A stretch of DNA of 64,000 nt from contig CBDFLD010000014.1 of NCBI GenBank assembly GCA_965249005.1, positions 62,001-126,000 of the forward strand, given 5' to 3'. A program made the translations under genes and the position numbers. A model generated the notes under the pieces. It was not told the origin of the DNA. It did no database searches and worked only from the letters and a program-made list of their open reading frames with translations. Position 1 is the stretch's first letter; every line of letters begins with the position of its first letter. Positions 62,054 through 64,000 of the stretch are shown here, piece after piece. The DNA comes from CBDFLD01 sp965249005 (GTDB taxonomy: Bacteria; Acidobacteriota; UBA6911).

Positions 62054-63082
62054 TCAGTCTCCGTCGATGAGGTTGCCGAGCCCGAAGGTGTGATCGAGGA
62101 TGGATCCTTCACCCTTGCGGGAACCGCCAGCCCTGGGGATGGCCTTGTATATTCGGTCCGCCAGGCGGCTCAGGGGCAACGACTGCAGCCAGACTTTGCC
62201 GGGGCCGGTCAGGCTTGCATGAAACAAGCCTTCCCCACCGAAGAGGGCGGTCTTGATCTTGCCGACAAATTGGATGTCATAGCTCACGCTGGGCTGCAGA
62301 GCAACCAGACAGCCCGTATCCACCCGGAGGTTCTGTCCCTCCTTCAATTCCAGCGCCTGAATCGTGCCCCCCGCGTGCACGAAGACCAAGCCGTCACCGT
62401 CGAGCCTTTGCATGATGAAGCCTTCCCCTCCGAAGAGGCCGACTCCGATCTTCTTCTGGAATGCGATACCGATCGAGACTCCCCGGGCTGCGCAGAGAAA
62501 ACTGTCCTTTTGACAGACCAAGGCCCCGCCGATGGTAGAGAGGTCCATGGGGATGATCTTGCCCGCGAAGGGGGCAGCGAAAGCCACCTGTTGTTTCCCG
62601 TGCCCCGAGTTGGTGAAGATAGTCATGAAGAGACTTTCGCCAGTGAGAAGCCTCTTGCCGGCGCCCATGAGCCGATCCATGACTCCCTTCGAGACTTTGT
62701 TCTCGGAGCCATCGCCAAAGACCGTGTTCATTTCGATTCCCTGCGTCATGTACATCATCGACCCTGCCTCGGCGACTGTGCTTTCGCCCGGATCGAGCTC
62801 GACTTCGACGAATTGCATGTCATCTCCGTGAACCTCGAAGTCGATTTCGTGTGCCGTTCTTCCGGGTGCGGTGGGAATGGCCACCCGCCCACCGGAACTG
62901 CCCCAATAGGCTGAAAACTCCGTTACTTCGCGGATCGGAGTCCATTCGGTCATGCCGGGTCGAAACACGAGGGTGTCCCTTTGAACGCTTCCGTTCTGTA
63001 TGTTGGACACGATCTTGTCTCTGGTTACGGGCCCTACTTGATGGCCGCCGAAGGCCATGTACCACTCGTCGGACGTTGCCAT
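62054..63082 (-). CDS. GYF_2-AIM24 (TIGR00266) family protein
   Basis: 342 residues. AGGAGAA precedes the ATG. The N-terminal GYF_2 domain (WYMAFGGHQVGPVTRDKI, RDTLVFRPGMTEWTPI) is fused to an AIM24/TIGR00266 beta-domain (EVELDPGESTVAEAGSMMYM, GKIIPMDLSTIGGALVCQKD, GGEGFIMQRLDGDGLVFVHA, LRVDTGCLVALQPSVSYDI). Function unknown. Confidence 0.92.
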   Translation of the reverse strand: MATSDEWYMAFGGHQVGPVTRDKIVSNIQNGSVQRDTLVFRPGMTEWTPIREVTEFSAYWGSSGGRVAIPTAPGRTAHEIDFEVHGDDMQFVEVELDPGESTVAEAGSMMYMTQGIEMNTVFGDGSENKVSKGVMDRLMGAGKRLLTGESLFMTIFTNSGHGKQQVAFAAPFAGKIIPMDLSTIGGALVCQKDSFLCAARGVSIGIAFQKKIGVGLFGGEGFIMQRLDGDGLVFVHAGGTIQALELKEGQNLRVDTGCLVALQPSVSYDIQFVGKIKTALFGGEGLFHASLTGPGKVWLQSLPLSRLADRIYKAIPRAGGSRKGEGSILDHTFGLGNLIDGD

Positions 63083-63255
63083 GCGCGTTCTCCTACTTTA
63101 AGAGTTCATCCCAGCTTCGCTTCCAAGCCTGCTCGTCAGTGTCCCATTTTTATGACATGCGCAGCCATTTTTATATAGAATAAGATAGCCTGTCACGCTC
63201 GGGTGACGCTTATCTTTCCGTAAGAAAACCACACGGCCAGGACGAGGAGCAAGCC

Positions 63256-64000
63256 ATGTCGGAGCAGGATCTACAAAAAAACGCCGCGGAACAGGAGGCG
63301 AGGGACGTCGCCGAGTCGGCACGCGAAACGGAATGGATCCAACCCAGTTTCTTGAGAGAGCTGTTCATGGGGCGACTGCGACTGGATCTGATCCATCCTC
63401 ATCCGGAGCAGGACCCGGAGGAGGAAGCCAGGGCCGACGTTTTTCTGGACCAACTCGAGGGCTTTTTGCGCAATCGCGTCGACAGCGAAAGCATCGATCG
63501 GGAGGGCGTGATTCCAGAAGAGATCGTGCAGGAGCTCCGTCAAATGGGAGCCTTCGGTATCAAGATTCCCCAGGAGTACGGCGGACTCGGCTTCTCGCAG
63601 CTAACCTATAATCGGGCCATGAAGCTCGTGAGCAGCCATGATGCCAACGTCTGCGCTCTGGTCTCGGCACATCAATCGATCGGTGTGCCGCAACCGCTGA
63701 AGTTGTTCGGCACCGCGGAGCAGAAGCGCAAGTACTTTCCGCGCCTGGCAAGGGGCGCTATTTCGGCATTCGCGCTCACGGAGGTTCATGCAGGATCAGA
63801 CCCGGGTAACCTTTCGACGCTGGCGACGCCGACGGAAGACGGAGAGGCGTTTATTCTCAACGGTGAAAAGCTATGGTGTACAAACGGCACCCGTGCCGAG
63901 CTCTTGTTGGTTATGGCCCTCACGCCGCCCAAGATGGTCGGGGGGAAGGAAAAGCGGCAGATCACGGCCTTTATCGTCGAGGCAAACTCCCCAGGCGTCG
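63256..64000 (+). CDS. Acyl-CoA dehydrogenase, 3' end cut by window edge
   Basis: 248 residues visible. GAGGAGC precedes the ATG. FAD-dependent family: IPEEIVQELRQMGAFGIKIP, QEYGGLGFSQLTYNRAMKLV, FALTEVHAGSDPGNLSTLAT (with the FAD/substrate motif), and LNGEKLWCTNGTRAELLLVM. The N-terminal ~60 residues are an extension seen in larger, multi-domain forms (ACAD9/VLCAD-like). The catalytic Glu is beyond the edge. Beta-oxidation together with the acyl-CoA synthetase at 42525 is possible. Confidence 0.9.
   Translation, partial: MSEQDLQKNAAEQEARDVAESARETEWIQPSFLRELFMGRLRLDLIHPHPEQDPEEEARADVFLDQLEGFLRNRVDSESIDREGVIPEEIVQELRQMGAFGIKIPQEYGGLGFSQLTYNRAMKLVSSHDANVCALVSAHQSIGVPQPLKLFGTAEQKRKYFPRLARGAISAFALTEVHAGSDPGNLSTLATPTEDGEAFILNGEKLWCTNGTRAELLLVMALTPPKMVGGKEKRQITAFIVEANSPGV

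Noticed and set aside
62090..62914. Plus-strand open frame of 274 residues
   Set aside because: Antisense to the GYF-AIM24 gene.
1..64000. tRNA or rRNA genes
   Set aside because: I scanned by eye for T-arm and rRNA landmarks and saw none; a covariance-model search could still find a tRNA I missed.

Overview
The window looks like chromosomal DNA of an uncultured Acidobacteriota-type bacterium (moderately high GC). This rests on gene content, not on a marker gene: an ECF sigma factor of the TIGR02999 kind followed by a giant Ser/Thr kinase with a PD40 propeller, an Oar-like carboxypeptidase-regulatory TonB receptor next to TPR and CRTAC1 (ASPIC/UnbV) genes, a DUF1549/DUF1553 protein, a DUF1800/DUF1501 pair, and several kinase genes opening with MIGKTISHYR-like sequence. 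No rRNA, tRNA or CRISPR array was found.

Layout. 1-9.6 kb: malate synthase (cut by the left edge), a DUF1549/DUF1553 protein, an epoxide-hydrolase-like protein, an aldo/keto reductase, and a likely ilvE-panB-CocE/NonD hydrolase operon on the minus strand. 9.9-20 kb is an accessory, rearranged zone: a PIN/RHH toxin-antitoxin (TA) pair, a Kelch protein, a ceramidase-like enzyme, three broken Ser/Thr-kinase genes, a truncated DUF222/HNH-type gene, a BrnT/BrnA pair, an IS1380-family element and a broken FIGTD-repeat gene. 19.8-23.5 kb: an intact sigma factor/kinase pair; the kinase carries a DNA-binding-like HTH between the kinase domain and the membrane segment. 23.6-33.4 kb: the TonB receptor-TPR-CRTAC1 cluster, with the receptor split by an IS256-family element whose 8-bp target duplication and 27-bp ends can be read exactly; then a Phd-type antitoxin beside a dead PIN toxin.

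33.4-44.3 kb: a PfkB-like kinase lacking the usual catalytic Asp, citrate synthase, truncated methyltransferase and proline dehydrogenase genes, a lipoprotein, the DUF1800/DUF1501 pair, a LON-domain protein, a LarA-like protein and an acyl-CoA synthetase. 44.3-64 kb: a TlpA-like thioredoxin, a 1074-residue membrane protein with a heparinase-II/III-like part, DUF2911, a PLP decarboxylase, a second ilvE, pdxT-pdxS with a divergent MocR (PdxR-like) regulator, moaA, an S9 peptidase, DinB, a RES/Xre TA pair, an MTHFR-like protein, arfB, a GYF-AIM24 protein and an acyl-CoA dehydrogenase (cut by the right edge).

The most notable unexplained feature is a ~130-bp intergenic element present three times (about 44.4, 51.1 and 61.4 kb). 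It has a conserved first half, a closing stem, and a second 9-bp hairpin that shows one compensatory base-pair change. Second, three TA operons and the PdxR-like gene have promoters placed so that transcription would start at, or a few bases before, the start codon, with palindromic operators overlapping the -10 box or start codon. PLP supply (pdxST) sits among PLP-dependent enzymes (ilvE2, the decarboxylase), and ilvE1-panB links branched-chain keto acids to pantothenate.
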